This document shows positions 42,375-50,597 of a DNA stretch of 64,000 nt, piece by piece (the stretch's first letter is position 1; the number at the start of each line of letters is the position of its first letter). The stretch comes from QYQD01 sp040755415 (GTDB taxonomy: Bacteria > Desulfobacterota > QYQD01). Made by a program: the position numbers and the translations under genes. The notes beneath the pieces are model-generated. The model was given only the letters and a program-made list of their open reading frames with translations, was not told the origin of the DNA and did not search any database. The stretch covers positions 67,301-131,300 of the forward strand of contig JBFMAZ010000082.1 of the NCBI GenBank assembly GCA_040755415.1, read 5' to 3'.

Positions 42375-43298
42375 CTATTGTACGCAAGGCTCGGCCAATT
42401 CCAGCGTCCCTTCGTATCCATCCAATCTGAACATGGCGCCGATGGGCACGGCCATATTTTCCCTGCCGTGTCCGAAGGGGAAGCCCGCAACAATCGGAAT
42501 ATCCAAGTCCCGCAGGTTCTGATAGGCAAATTCCCATACCTCTTCCTCTTCGACCCCTTCCGTGAATTGCCCCAGGACCAATCCAGCCAGCTTAGAAAGC
42601 CTGCCGGCGAGTTTAAGCTGGGTAAAGAGGCGGTCAATGCGATAGAGCTTTTCCCCGCACTCTTCCACAAAGAGGATGCGGCCCTCCCAGGAAGGCTCGT
42701 AAGGCGTGCCTAGCAGGTGAACCAGGGTAGTAAGATTTCCTCCCATAAGCCGGCCCTGCGCCCGGCCCTTCTGAATAATCTCCCGGCGCGAAGGCGCTAT
42801 AATTAGAGGCAACTCTCTGGTAAGGAGGTCCAGGAAGCGACGCAACCCATCATCAGAAAGACCGGGCAGTCCGGTCAGCATCGGCCCGTGAAACGTAAGT
42901 AAGCCGCTGGAGTCAAAGGCAAAGTTCAGGAGGGCGGTGACATCACTAAAACCTACGATGATCTTGGGATGGGTCTTAAATAGCGAGGCATCTATATGAC
43001 CCAACATACGCAGCGTGCCATAGCCTCCGCGTACACAGAGCACGGCCTGGGCCTCATCATCTATAAGCGCTTCGTTCAAGAGGCGGGCCCGATGTTCATC
43101 AGAACCGGCCAGATACCCGTTTCGTTCGAACAACAGGGGATGATACTTGATTTCAAAACCCAGGGAGACCAGAAGCTGTACGCCTCTGTCAAAATCCTCT
43201 CTCTCAAAGGGGCTGCCGGTAGCCACCAGGGCGATCCGGTCGCCTTTGCTCAATTTCCTGGGTCTGATTATTTCAGGATATTTAGACGTTTTGCTCAT
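42375..43298 (-). CDS. ldcA: LD-carboxypeptidase (peptidase S66, LdcA/MccF-like)
   Basis: 307 residues. Motifs: KGDRIALVATGSPFER near 18-33, CVRGGYGTLRML near 88, nucleophile region IVGFSDVTALLN near 112 with Ser in GFSD, EECGEKLYRIDR near 210 and FGHGRENMAVPIG near 272. LdcA removes the terminal D-Ala from murein tetrapeptides; MccF-type relatives cleave microcin C-like amides, and sequence alone does not separate them fully. Overlaps coaX by 17 bp. Confidence 0.9.
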   Translation of the reverse strand: MSKTSKYPEIIRPRKLSKGDRIALVATGSPFEREDFDRGVQLLVSLGFEIKYHPLLFERNGYLAGSDEHRARLLNEALIDDEAQAVLCVRGGYGTLRMLGHIDASLFKTHPKIIVGFSDVTALLNFAFDSSGLLTFHGPMLTGLPGLSDDGLRRFLDLLTRELPLIIAPSRREIIQKGRAQGRLMGGNLTTLVHLLGTPYEPSWEGRILFVEECGEKLYRIDRLFTQLKLAGRLSKLAGLVLGQFTEGVEEEEVWEFAYQNLRDLDIPIVAGFPFGHGRENMAVPIGAMFRLDGYEGTLELAEPCVQ

Positions 43299-44049
43299 AG
43301 ATGAGGCGTAGCCCTTCCAGGGTAAGATGGGGTTCGACTGCCTTTATGGTCCTGGATTCGGAGACGATCAGAGAGGCCAGCCCGCCTGTGGCAATTACTT
43401 TGACCGGGCCTCCGATCTCCCTCTTCATGCGGGTAACGATGCCGTCGGCCATATCTGCAAAACCATAGACAATGCCGGCGTTCATGGCCGATACCGTATC
43501 CCTGGCCATAACCGAGCGTGGTCCGGCAAATACAGCGGCGCGGGGCAACCTGGCGGCCTTGGCAAAAAGGGCCTCACAGGAGATGAGCACACCGGGCGCG
43601 ATGGCCCCGCCCAGGTACTCCCCCCGCCCCGAGACATAATCAAAGGTGGTGGCGGTGCCGAAATCCACGACAATCGCGCCCCCCGGATACCGGGCAAAGG
43701 CGGCCACGGCATTGACCAGGCGGTCGGCCCCCAGTTCTGCCGGGTTATCTATACAAATTTTTATAGGGGACGAAATCCCCGGCCCGACTACCAGCGGCTT
43801 GACCTTCAGGTATTCCTGACAAAAGGTCTCGATCGCATAAAGCATGGAAGGAACCACACAGGAGATGGCTGCGCTGCGAATCTCGGAAACGGCTAGGTTT
43901 TCACGGGATATAAGGTGGGAAAAGCTGATAAAAAGCTCATCAGCGGTCGCCTTTGGGTCTGTATGCAACCGCCAGTCTCTAAGGAGACGGCCTCCTTTAA
44001 AGAGGCCGAACACGATATTTGTATTGCCTATATCTATCGCCAGGAGCAC
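43282..44049 (-). CDS. coaX: Type III pantothenate kinase
   Basis: 255 residues, normal for CoaX. N-terminal ASKHA phosphate loop DIGNTNIVFGLF at 5-16, PAELGADRLVNAVAA near 100, VVDFGTATTFDYV near 122 and GGAIAPGV near 140. Phosphorylates pantothenate in the first step of coenzyme A synthesis without the ADP inhibition of type I enzymes. Operon position between glmM and ldcA, 15 bp after glmM. Confidence 0.95.
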   Translation of the reverse strand: MLLAIDIGNTNIVFGLFKGGRLLRDWRLHTDPKATADELFISFSHLISRENLAVSEIRSAAISCVVPSMLYAIETFCQEYLKVKPLVVGPGISSPIKICIDNPAELGADRLVNAVAAFARYPGGAIVVDFGTATTFDYVSGRGEYLGGAIAPGVLISCEALFAKAARLPRAAVFAGPRSVMARDTVSAMNAGIVYGFADMADGIVTRMKREIGGPVKVIATGGLASLIVSESRTIKAVEPHLTLEGLRLIYEQNV

Positions 44050-44064
44050 AGGGCATCCCTTTCC

Positions 44065-45414
44065 TTATTTCAAGGCCTTTTCCAGAAACAAAGCCAGATC
44101 CTGCGCCAGGGCCTCGATCTGATCCTCTTTTTCCCCCTCCACCATCACGCGGACTAACGGCTCTGTGCCGGAGAAACGCACCAGAACCCGTCCCCGGCCC
44201 CCAAGCTCACCCTCGACCGCGGCCAGCTTTTTCTTGAAGCCGTTAATCTCATCCAGGTCTTTTTTCACGCTCACCCGCATATTTATCAGCTTCTGGGGAT
44301 ATGATTTCATGATCTTTGCCAGATCGGAGAGGGGGCGGCCGGTCTTGCAGATGATCGCGAGGAGCTGCAAAGCCGCCAATATGCCGTCGCCGGTGGTGAT
44401 ATGGTCGAGGAAAATCAGGTGTCCGGATTGTTCGCCCCCAAGGTTGTATCCACCCCTGACCATTTCTTCCACCACGTAACGGTCACCAACCCGGGTACGG
44501 ACAAGGTTGACCCCCATATTCCTCATGCACACCTCGAGCCCCATGTTGCTCATGACCGTGGTAACTAAGGTCTTTTTGCGTAGTTTTTTCTCCCTGGCCA
44601 TCATAGAGGCACAGATGGCCATGATATGATCTCCGTCAACCTTATTTCCTTTTTCATCCACGAAGATAACACGGTCTGCATCCCCGTCGAGGGCAATCCC
44701 CAGGTCAGCGCCCTTCTCCTTGACGGTCTTCTGAACCAATTCCGGATAGAGGGCACCGCAACCACGGTTGATATTTGTCCCATCCGGCTTAACTCCGATC
44801 AGGGTCAACTCGGCGCCAAGTTCCTCAAAGACGATCGGGGCCACTTTATAGGCTGCCCCATGGGCGCAATCCAGCACGATCCGCAGGCCATCCAGGCTGT
44901 AAGCTGAAGAAAACGTATTTTTGAGAAAAACGATATAACGCCCGGTGGCATCATCGATGCGGAATGCCTTACCCACCTCATCTGCCGTAGGCCTCAGGGA
45001 ATCAATTTCCTGGGAAAAAATAAGGTCTTCGATCTTCTGTTCCGTGGCATCCGGAAGTTTAAATCCATTGCCCGCAAAAAACTTTATGCCGTTGTCCTGA
45101 AACGGGTTATGAGAGGCCGAGATAATCACTCCGGCGTCAGCGCGCATATTCTTGGTAAGAAAGGCTATGCCGGGGGTCGGGAGCGGACCGACCAGGAGCA
45201 CATCCACTCCCATGGAACAGATACCGGCGGCAATGGCATTTTCAACCATGTAACCCGAAAGCCGCGTGTCCTTTCCAATAACTATACGATGCCGGCGGTT
45301 TTTATCCTTAAATACATAGGCCAAGCCGCGCCCCAGTTGCATGGCTATCTCCGTAGTCATGGGATAGACATTGGCTACGCCGCGCACACCGTCCGTACCA
45401 AAAAGTTTACGCAT
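44065..45414 (-). CDS. glmM: Phosphoglucosamine mutase
   Basis: 449 residues. GTDGVRGVAN at 6-15, phosphoserine loop SASHNPFQDNG near 99-109, metal loop DGDADR near 241, GGEQSGHLIFLDH near 323 and RFSGTEPLVRVM near 408. Converts glucosamine-6-phosphate to glucosamine-1-phosphate for UDP-GlcNAc. Part of the cdaA-cdaR-glmM gene set; in Firmicutes GlmM binds and inhibits the cyclase CdaA, so the linkage may be regulatory here too. A 233-bp spacer with a repeat separates it from cdaR. Confidence 0.96.
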   Translation of the reverse strand: MRKLFGTDGVRGVANVYPMTTEIAMQLGRGLAYVFKDKNRRHRIVIGKDTRLSGYMVENAIAAGICSMGVDVLLVGPLPTPGIAFLTKNMRADAGVIISASHNPFQDNGIKFFAGNGFKLPDATEQKIEDLIFSQEIDSLRPTADEVGKAFRIDDATGRYIVFLKNTFSSAYSLDGLRIVLDCAHGAAYKVAPIVFEELGAELTLIGVKPDGTNINRGCGALYPELVQKTVKEKGADLGIALDGDADRVIFVDEKGNKVDGDHIMAICASMMAREKKLRKKTLVTTVMSNMGLEVCMRNMGVNLVRTRVGDRYVVEEMVRGGYNLGGEQSGHLIFLDHITTGDGILAALQLLAIICKTGRPLSDLAKIMKSYPQKLINMRVSVKKDLDEINGFKKKLAAVEGELGGRGRVLVRFSGTEPLVRVMVEGEKEDQIEALAQDLALFLEKALK

Positions 45415-45459
45415 ATATCAACACCTTATACAAAAACCTTAAGCACTTCATGCCAAGGA

Positions 45460-45640
45460 CAAATCCGAAACAAATTTCAAAACTCAAAGTTCAAATGAAA
45501 TCCAAATGACTAAATGCCCAAACTTATCCGCATGGGTATGTTTTGTCATTTGAACTTTGGGCTTCATTTGACATTTGAGCTTTGACATTTGTCATTGATT
45601 TGATCCGCCTCCGGCGGAGATTTTGGCATTTGTACTTGTC
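45460..45640. repeat. Wordy AT-rich repeat (CATTTGAACTTTG type)
   Basis: Words such as CAAAGTTCAAATGAAATCCAAATG and its near-complement CATTTGAACTTTGGGC...CATTTGACATTTGAG, giving an imperfect inverted structure. Lies between glmM and cdaR; related in style to 23228-23455. Confidence 0.55.
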
Positions 45641-45647
45641 GTGTAAG

Positions 45648-46574
45648 TTACTTCTTCAAAATAATTATCCTGACCGATTTCGGCTCGGCCTTCTCTATTT
45701 CTACACCTGAGGGGGCCTCAATAACAGGCTGTCTCACATGTGTGCCGGGACGCAGCCCCTCCAGTTTCACCACGGCCCGGATACCCTGTTTCCAGGCCGC
45801 ATTTTGCAGTACACTCACCGGCCCCTTTATTGATACTTCTACATTACGGGGGTTAATCTTATAGCCATAGGCCGTCCCCACACCCTCCACAGGTATAACC
45901 AGGCTCTTTCGTATAATCTTTTCCTCAACTTGTATATAGGCAGTCACCTGCGGTTCACCTGCTACCCTCAGGTGATACCTGTGCAAGTCAAGTCCTGCTA
46001 CAGCCTTCGTACTTATACTAAGTCCTGAAATATCAATAGGCCGGGTCAAGGCCTTTTTAACTTTAGCCACTTCCCTGGCTGCACCAACCAAAACTACTTT
46101 AGCCGGTTTAAGTTCCACTCCCTTTAGTTCGTAACCAGTGGCTACTGCACCCTTTAATACGGCCTCAACCGGCACTTCCCGCCAGGCCAGCGGCTCCAGG
46201 ACCAGGGTCACTTGGGAAGGATGGATACGTGTTACCTGGACCTCCCTCGGGAGACGAATACCTTCGGAAGTAATATGCAATGTCATCTTTCCCGGTGTGG
46301 CCTTGGCCAGATCCACCACATGGCTAAGACGCCGGGTGACCAGTTCACGCACCAGACTGCGTGGCCCATAGACACGCACATCAATCATGCCGTTAAACTC
46401 ATTGCTGATAACCAGATCATCCGGCATGTTAACCAATTCCAGGGGGACACTAAGACTTACCTCGGCCTTTTCCTCTCCCACCACAAAGAACCACAAAAAC
46501 AGGGCAAATGCCAGGGCTAAGAGCTTAATCCCGATATTCTTTCTCCAGAATCTCTGCGTCTTACCGGCCTTCAT
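45648..46574 (-). CDS. cdaR: YbbR-domain protein CdaR, regulator of diadenylate cyclase
   Basis: 308 residues. One N-terminal transmembrane helix (KLLALAFALFLWFFVV, about 14-30), then three to four tandem YbbR repeats, each about 80 residues (e.g. SVPLELVNMPDDLVISNEF..., VPVEAVLKGAVATGYELKGVELKPAKVVLVG). In Firmicutes CdaR is an extracytoplasmic modulator of CdaA. Its ATG overlaps the cdaA stop (ATGA), so the two proteins are coupled. Confidence 0.9.
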   Translation of the reverse strand: MKAGKTQRFWRKNIGIKLLALAFALFLWFFVVGEEKAEVSLSVPLELVNMPDDLVISNEFNGMIDVRVYGPRSLVRELVTRRLSHVVDLAKATPGKMTLHITSEGIRLPREVQVTRIHPSQVTLVLEPLAWREVPVEAVLKGAVATGYELKGVELKPAKVVLVGAAREVAKVKKALTRPIDISGLSISTKAVAGLDLHRYHLRVAGEPQVTAYIQVEEKIIRKSLVIPVEGVGTAYGYKINPRNVEVSIKGPVSVLQNAAWKQGIRAVVKLEGLRPGTHVRQPVIEAPSGVEIEKAEPKSVRIIILKK

Positions 46575-47371
46575 TTTTTAATCATTGTACCTATGAGTTT
46601 TTTCCACCACTGCCTGCCGTCCTTTTCCTCTTTCCAGATACCCTGAAGCATATTTCTTAAGGTCACAGCGTCGAGATCGCGCGTTATTTTACCATCAATA
46701 GCCACGGAGATAGTCCCGGTCTCCTCTGAGACCACTACTACCACTGCATCGGTATGCTCGGTCAGGCCAACTGCCGCCCGGTGCCGCGTACCCAGTTTTT
46801 TGCTCAGGAATGGGTTGGTAGAAAGGGGCAAAAAACACCCGGCGTGCGAGATGCGGCCATTACGGATGACTACTGCTCCATCATGTACGGGTGAGGTTGG
46901 ATAAAAGATACTCAACAGTATCTCCCGGCTGACCCGGGCATCAATGGGCACACCAGATTCCAGGTAATCCTTCAGGCCGGCCTCCCTCTCGAGGGCTATT
47001 AATCCACCAATCCCCTTATTCGAAAGCGATACAGCCGACCGAACCACCTCTTCCAAGATCTGCAGCGTGGCTGTATCTGCTTTTAGAAATGGGGTACGGC
47101 CAACCTGCATTAAGGCCCGGCGAATGTCATCCTGAAAAATGATAACTACTAAAAGAAAAAAGGAACTTAAAAAGGTGCCGAGCAGCCAGTGCAGGGTTTG
47201 CAATCCCACCTCACGCGCCATGAAATAGAAAACGACCAGAATAGCCAGGCCGGCCACCATCTGCACAGCCCGCGTGCCGCGAATAAAAAGGATTATCTCA
47301 TAGATAATAAAGGCCACCAGCAGAATATCCAGGACATCCTGCCAGCGCAATGTGGTCAAATATTCAATCAT
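46571..47371 (-). CDS. cdaA: Diadenylate cyclase CdaA
   Basis: 266 residues. Three transmembrane helices in the first 85 residues (ILLVAFIIYEIILFIRG, MVAGLAILVVFYFMA, LLGTFLSSFFLLVVIIFQ), then the DisA_N/DAC domain with DGAVVI near 162 and GTRHRAAVG near 192, the DGA and RHR catalytic motifs. It makes cyclic di-AMP from two ATP; c-di-AMP controls osmolyte and potassium balance. No c-di-AMP phosphodiesterase or receptor is recognised in the window. Confidence 0.95.
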   Translation of the reverse strand: MIEYLTTLRWQDVLDILLVAFIIYEIILFIRGTRAVQMVAGLAILVVFYFMAREVGLQTLHWLLGTFLSSFFLLVVIIFQDDIRRALMQVGRTPFLKADTATLQILEEVVRSAVSLSNKGIGGLIALEREAGLKDYLESGVPIDARVSREILLSIFYPTSPVHDGAVVIRNGRISHAGCFLPLSTNPFLSKKLGTRHRAAVGLTEHTDAVVVVVSEETGTISVAIDGKITRDLDAVTLRNMLQGIWKEEKDGRQWWKKLIGTMIKK

Positions 47372-47414
47372 TTTCCTGCGTGCTTTCCAGCATTACAGTT
47401 AGTTTCCATCCGAA

Positions 47415-47494
47415 AATCCCCCTGTATCCCCCTTTTCCAAAGGGGGATTTCAATATTTTCCCCCCCCTTTAGCAAAGGGGGGGCTGGGGGGATT
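47415..47494. repeat. Double-palindrome dispersed repeat between cdaA and folP
   Basis: AATCCCCCTGTATCCCCC, CCTTTTCCAAAGG, CCCCCCCTTTAGCAAAGGGG and GGGGGGATT in the same order as in mpl (22278-22387). Here the flanks are also inverted: TTTCCATCCG on the left and CGGATGG preceded by GTTTC on the right, extending the hairpin to about 47400-47515. Confidence 0.85.
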
Positions 47495-47518
47495 TGGCAG
47501 TTTCCGGATGGACACTAG

Positions 47519-48394
47519 TTAATGACTGACTACCGTATGCTGAATGCTGCCCTTCCGGATGGCCTCTACTATACGGACCGTGCGTACGGCAGAACGTACA
47601 TCATGTACCCGCACTATATGTGCGCCCTCCCAGACACCCACAGCCACTACGGCCTGCGTAGCCACATCTCTTTCCCAAACGTCGATATCCAATATCTTGC
47701 CGATAAAACTCTTGCGTGACGGCCCGATCAGGATCGGCCGCCCCAGTTCCTGAAAGGCAGAGATAGACCGAAGAAGCATTAAGTTGTGATCCGCGTTCTT
47801 GCCAAAGCCGATGCCGGGATCGAGTATAAATCTATTTCTATCCATTCCCCTTGTCTCGGCCCAGGCCAGGCGTTCACGCAAAAAAGCCATTACTTCCCCC
47901 ACCACATCGTCATAATAAGGCCTTACCTGCATGTCCTGTGGCATTCCCTGCATGTGCATAAGGATGGCCGGGACTTGATGTTTGAGTAGCACATCAACCA
48001 TGGCCGGGTCATAACGCAGCGCCGTAACATCATTGACTATGTCCGCGCCGGCAGAAACGGCTGCCCCGGCTACTTCGGCCTTATAAGTATCTATAGAGAG
48101 CAGGACATCCCATCGCTTTCGGATAGCCTCTATCACAGGCACCACCCGGGACAATTCTTCCCGAACGGGGACAGGCTGCGCAAAAGGACGGGTGGATTCT
48201 CCGCCTACGTCAATGATGTCCGCCCCGGCCCCGATCATATCTTCCGCGTGTTTAAGGGCAGCATCCGGCGCCGTATAACGGCCGCCGTCAGAAAAGGAAT
48301 CCGGCGTGACATTGAGTATGCCCATTACATAGGTCTTTGCGCCAAAGGACAGCGCCCTGCCCTTGCAGACCAATGTCAAACCCTGTTCACCCAT
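47519..48394 (-). CDS. folP: Dihydropteroate synthase
   Basis: 291 residues from the ATG at 48394; the frame is open to 48478 but the added residues are unusual. VMGILNVTPDSFSDGG near 24-39 is the DHPS N-terminal signature, IIDVGGESTRPFA near 70, VNDVTAL near 128, LDPGIGFGK near 200 and GPSRKSFIG near 235. Joins p-aminobenzoate to the pterin pyrophosphate in folate synthesis. Sits between ftsH and cdaA as in many deltaproteobacteria. Confidence 0.95.
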   Translation of the reverse strand: MGEQGLTLVCKGRALSFGAKTYVMGILNVTPDSFSDGGRYTAPDAALKHAEDMIGAGADIIDVGGESTRPFAQPVPVREELSRVVPVIEAIRKRWDVLLSIDTYKAEVAGAAVSAGADIVNDVTALRYDPAMVDVLLKHQVPAILMHMQGMPQDMQVRPYYDDVVGEVMAFLRERLAWAETRGMDRNRFILDPGIGFGKNADHNLMLLRSISAFQELGRPILIGPSRKSFIGKILDIDVWERDVATQAVVAVGVWEGAHIVRVHDVRSAVRTVRIVEAIRKGSIQHTVVSH

Positions 48395-48479
48395 GATGAC
48401 CGTCTTAAAGAAATACCGGAAACCTAAACCCAATAAATGTAAGGAAGGTTCTTTGTTATAGGCAACGTCACCGGTCATT

Positions 48480-48655
48480 AGTCATTAGTTAGCGCTCATC
48501 CGGCTCTAGGCCGACCGTAGGCCGGAAGCTATCGTTTCCGTCTTCACGCTTTCAGCGGTCAGCAAAAAAACAACAAATAGCGCCTTAAGCTGAATGTTGA
48601 TAGCTGAGTGCTGATCGCTTCTGTCAGTGACAAATGACTATTGACTAATGACATC
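48480..48655. repeat. Wordy repeat (TAGTCATTAGT/GACTATTGACTAATGAC)
   Basis: Spacer between folP and ftsH with a left word TAGTCATTAGTTAGCG and a right word TGACTATTGACTAATGACA, plus internal CTCTAGGCCGACCGTAGGCCGG and GCTGAGTGCTGATCGC. Resembles stretches at 52100, 57040 and 61171. Not coding. Confidence 0.4.
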
Positions 48656-48675
48656 CGGCAGAAGTGGATCCGGCG

Positions 48676-50487
48676 TTAAGCTGCTGTTGGTTCTCTTTTT
48701 CCGTTTAATCCTAAGATCTTGTCGATGTCTTCCGCATCCAGAGACTCCCGCTCCAATAAGGAGTTGGCCAGCTTATGCAGGGACTGGATATTCTCGTGTA
48801 TAATGTCTTTAGCGCGTTGATAACTTTCCGTTACTAAGCGCTTAATCTCTCCATCGATCCGGACCGCTGTTGCCTCGCTATAATCCTTGTGTTGGGCTAT
48901 CTCCTTACCCAAAAAGATATGCTCTTCCCTTTTACCAAAAGACAGCGGCCCCATCTCTTCGCTCATGCCCCAGTTACAAACCATCTTACGTGCCAATTCG
49001 GTAGCCCGTTCAATATCGTTGCCGGCTCCGGTAGTAAACTGCTTTAAAACAAGCTCCTCGGCCGCCCGTCCTCCCAGGAGGATGACGAGATTATTAATCA
49101 GATAGTCCTTTTGATAGGTATGCCTCTCATCGATGGGTAGTTGCTGGGTAAGACCAAGGGCCCTGCCGCGGGGGATAATGGTTACCTTATGGATGGGATC
49201 AGCCCCGGGCAGGAGTTTGGCTACCAGGGCATGGCCGGCCTCATGAAAGGCGGTTATGCGTTTTTCTTCCTCCGTGATGATCATACTGCGCCTCTCCGTG
49301 CCCATCATGACCTTATCCTTGGCCTCTTCAAAATCAGACATCTGGAGTTTTTCCTTATTCTTCCGGGCTGCGAGCAAGGCGGCCTCATTGACCATGTTTT
49401 CCAGATCCGCTCCGCTGAAGCCGGGCGTGCCCCGCGCCAGGACGCTCAAATCCACATCACCGTCCATGGGCATATTTCTCGAATGCACCCTCAAAATGCC
49501 TTCACGGCCGCGGACATCGGGCGTGGGTACGACCACCTGCCTGTCAAACCGTCCGGGCCTAAGCAAGGCCGGGTCAAGGACATCCGGCCTGTTGGTGGCC
49601 GCGACGATAATAACCCCCTCGCTCGACTCAAACCCATCCATCTCAACGAGAAGCTGATTGAGGGTCTGCTCTCTTTCATCATGGCCTCCTCCCAGTCCGG
49701 CGCCCCGGTGGCGGCCCACCGCATCGATCTCATCGATGAAGATAATGCACGGGGCGTTTTTCTTCCCCTGCATAAAGAGGTCGCGCACCCTGGAGGCACC
49801 CACACCTACAAACATCTCCACAAAATCGGAACCGCTTATACTGAAAAAAGGCACCCCGGCCTCTCCGGCTATGGCCTTGGCCAACAAGGTCTTCCCCGTC
49901 CCCGGCGCTCCCATGAGGAGCACACCCTTGGGAATCCGCCCCCCGAGACGAGTGAACCTCTTGGGATCTTTCAAAAAATCGATGATCTCGGCCAGTTCCT
50001 CCTTGGCCTCATCTATACCCGCTACATCAGCAAATGTTGTCTTGACATTCTGGCCGGAAAGAAGTCTGGCCCGGCTCTTGCCGAAGGAAAGGGCCTTGCC
50101 GCCCCCGGCCTGCATCTGGCGCATAAAAAATATCCAGCCCCCTATGAGAAGCAGCATGGGCAGCCATGAGATAATCAGCGTCCAATACCATGGGGATTCC
50201 TCCGCCGGCTTTGCCGCTATTTTGACGTTGGCCTGTCGCAGAATTTTAACCAGGTCAACATCCTTTGGGGCGTATGTCTTGAAGGCCCGGCCATTAACAT
50301 ACTGCCCATGGACGCGCTCTCCCTGCACCGTTACCCGCGACACCTCTCCCTTTTCCACCTTATCCAGAAAGTCGCTATAGGTTACCTCACTGCTATCCTC
50401 TCCCGGACGATTGAAGAATTGAAACAAAAGGATCATTACCAGGCCGATAATGAGCCAGAGGGATAGATTCTTATAAAACGTATTCAA
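48676..50487 (-). CDS. ftsH: ATP-dependent zinc metalloprotease FtsH
   Basis: 603 residues. Two N-terminal transmembrane segments (about 9-25 and 105-122) with a short periplasmic domain. AAA core: Walker A GAPGTGKT near 193, Walker B IIFIDEIDAVG near 249, second region of homology ATNRPDVLDPALLRPGRFDR near 297. Zinc site HEAGH near 418 with the third ligand in the following helix. Membrane quality control and turnover of regulators such as LpxC or sigma-32. Operon tilS-ftsH-folP. Confidence 0.97.
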   Translation of the reverse strand: MNTFYKNLSLWLIIGLVMILLFQFFNRPGEDSSEVTYSDFLDKVEKGEVSRVTVQGERVHGQYVNGRAFKTYAPKDVDLVKILRQANVKIAAKPAEESPWYWTLIISWLPMLLLIGGWIFFMRQMQAGGGKALSFGKSRARLLSGQNVKTTFADVAGIDEAKEELAEIIDFLKDPKRFTRLGGRIPKGVLLMGAPGTGKTLLAKAIAGEAGVPFFSISGSDFVEMFVGVGASRVRDLFMQGKKNAPCIIFIDEIDAVGRHRGAGLGGGHDEREQTLNQLLVEMDGFESSEGVIIVAATNRPDVLDPALLRPGRFDRQVVVPTPDVRGREGILRVHSRNMPMDGDVDLSVLARGTPGFSGADLENMVNEAALLAARKNKEKLQMSDFEEAKDKVMMGTERRSMIITEEEKRITAFHEAGHALVAKLLPGADPIHKVTIIPRGRALGLTQQLPIDERHTYQKDYLINNLVILLGGRAAEELVLKQFTTGAGNDIERATELARKMVCNWGMSEEMGPLSFGKREEHIFLGKEIAQHKDYSEATAVRIDGEIKRLVTESYQRAKDIIHENIQSLHKLANSLLERESLDAEDIDKILGLNGKREPTAA

Positions 50488-50597
50488 AAAGTCCTCCCTG
50501 CTTTTACATTAATTATAAGATTACGTTATTTTCTCACGGTCTTAACGTAAGGAAAAATGCCATATTTTGCAAGCAAAATATATGCCTTCCGTCTTTT

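Noticed and set aside
42356..42670. N-terminal extension of the beta-lactamase-like protein
   Set aside because: The extension is antiparallel in composition (many W, R, S) and overlaps the ldcA coding end; the start at 42355 fits family length.
49141..50380. Long plus-strand frames opposite ftsH
   Set aside because: Antisense shadows of a highly conserved gene.
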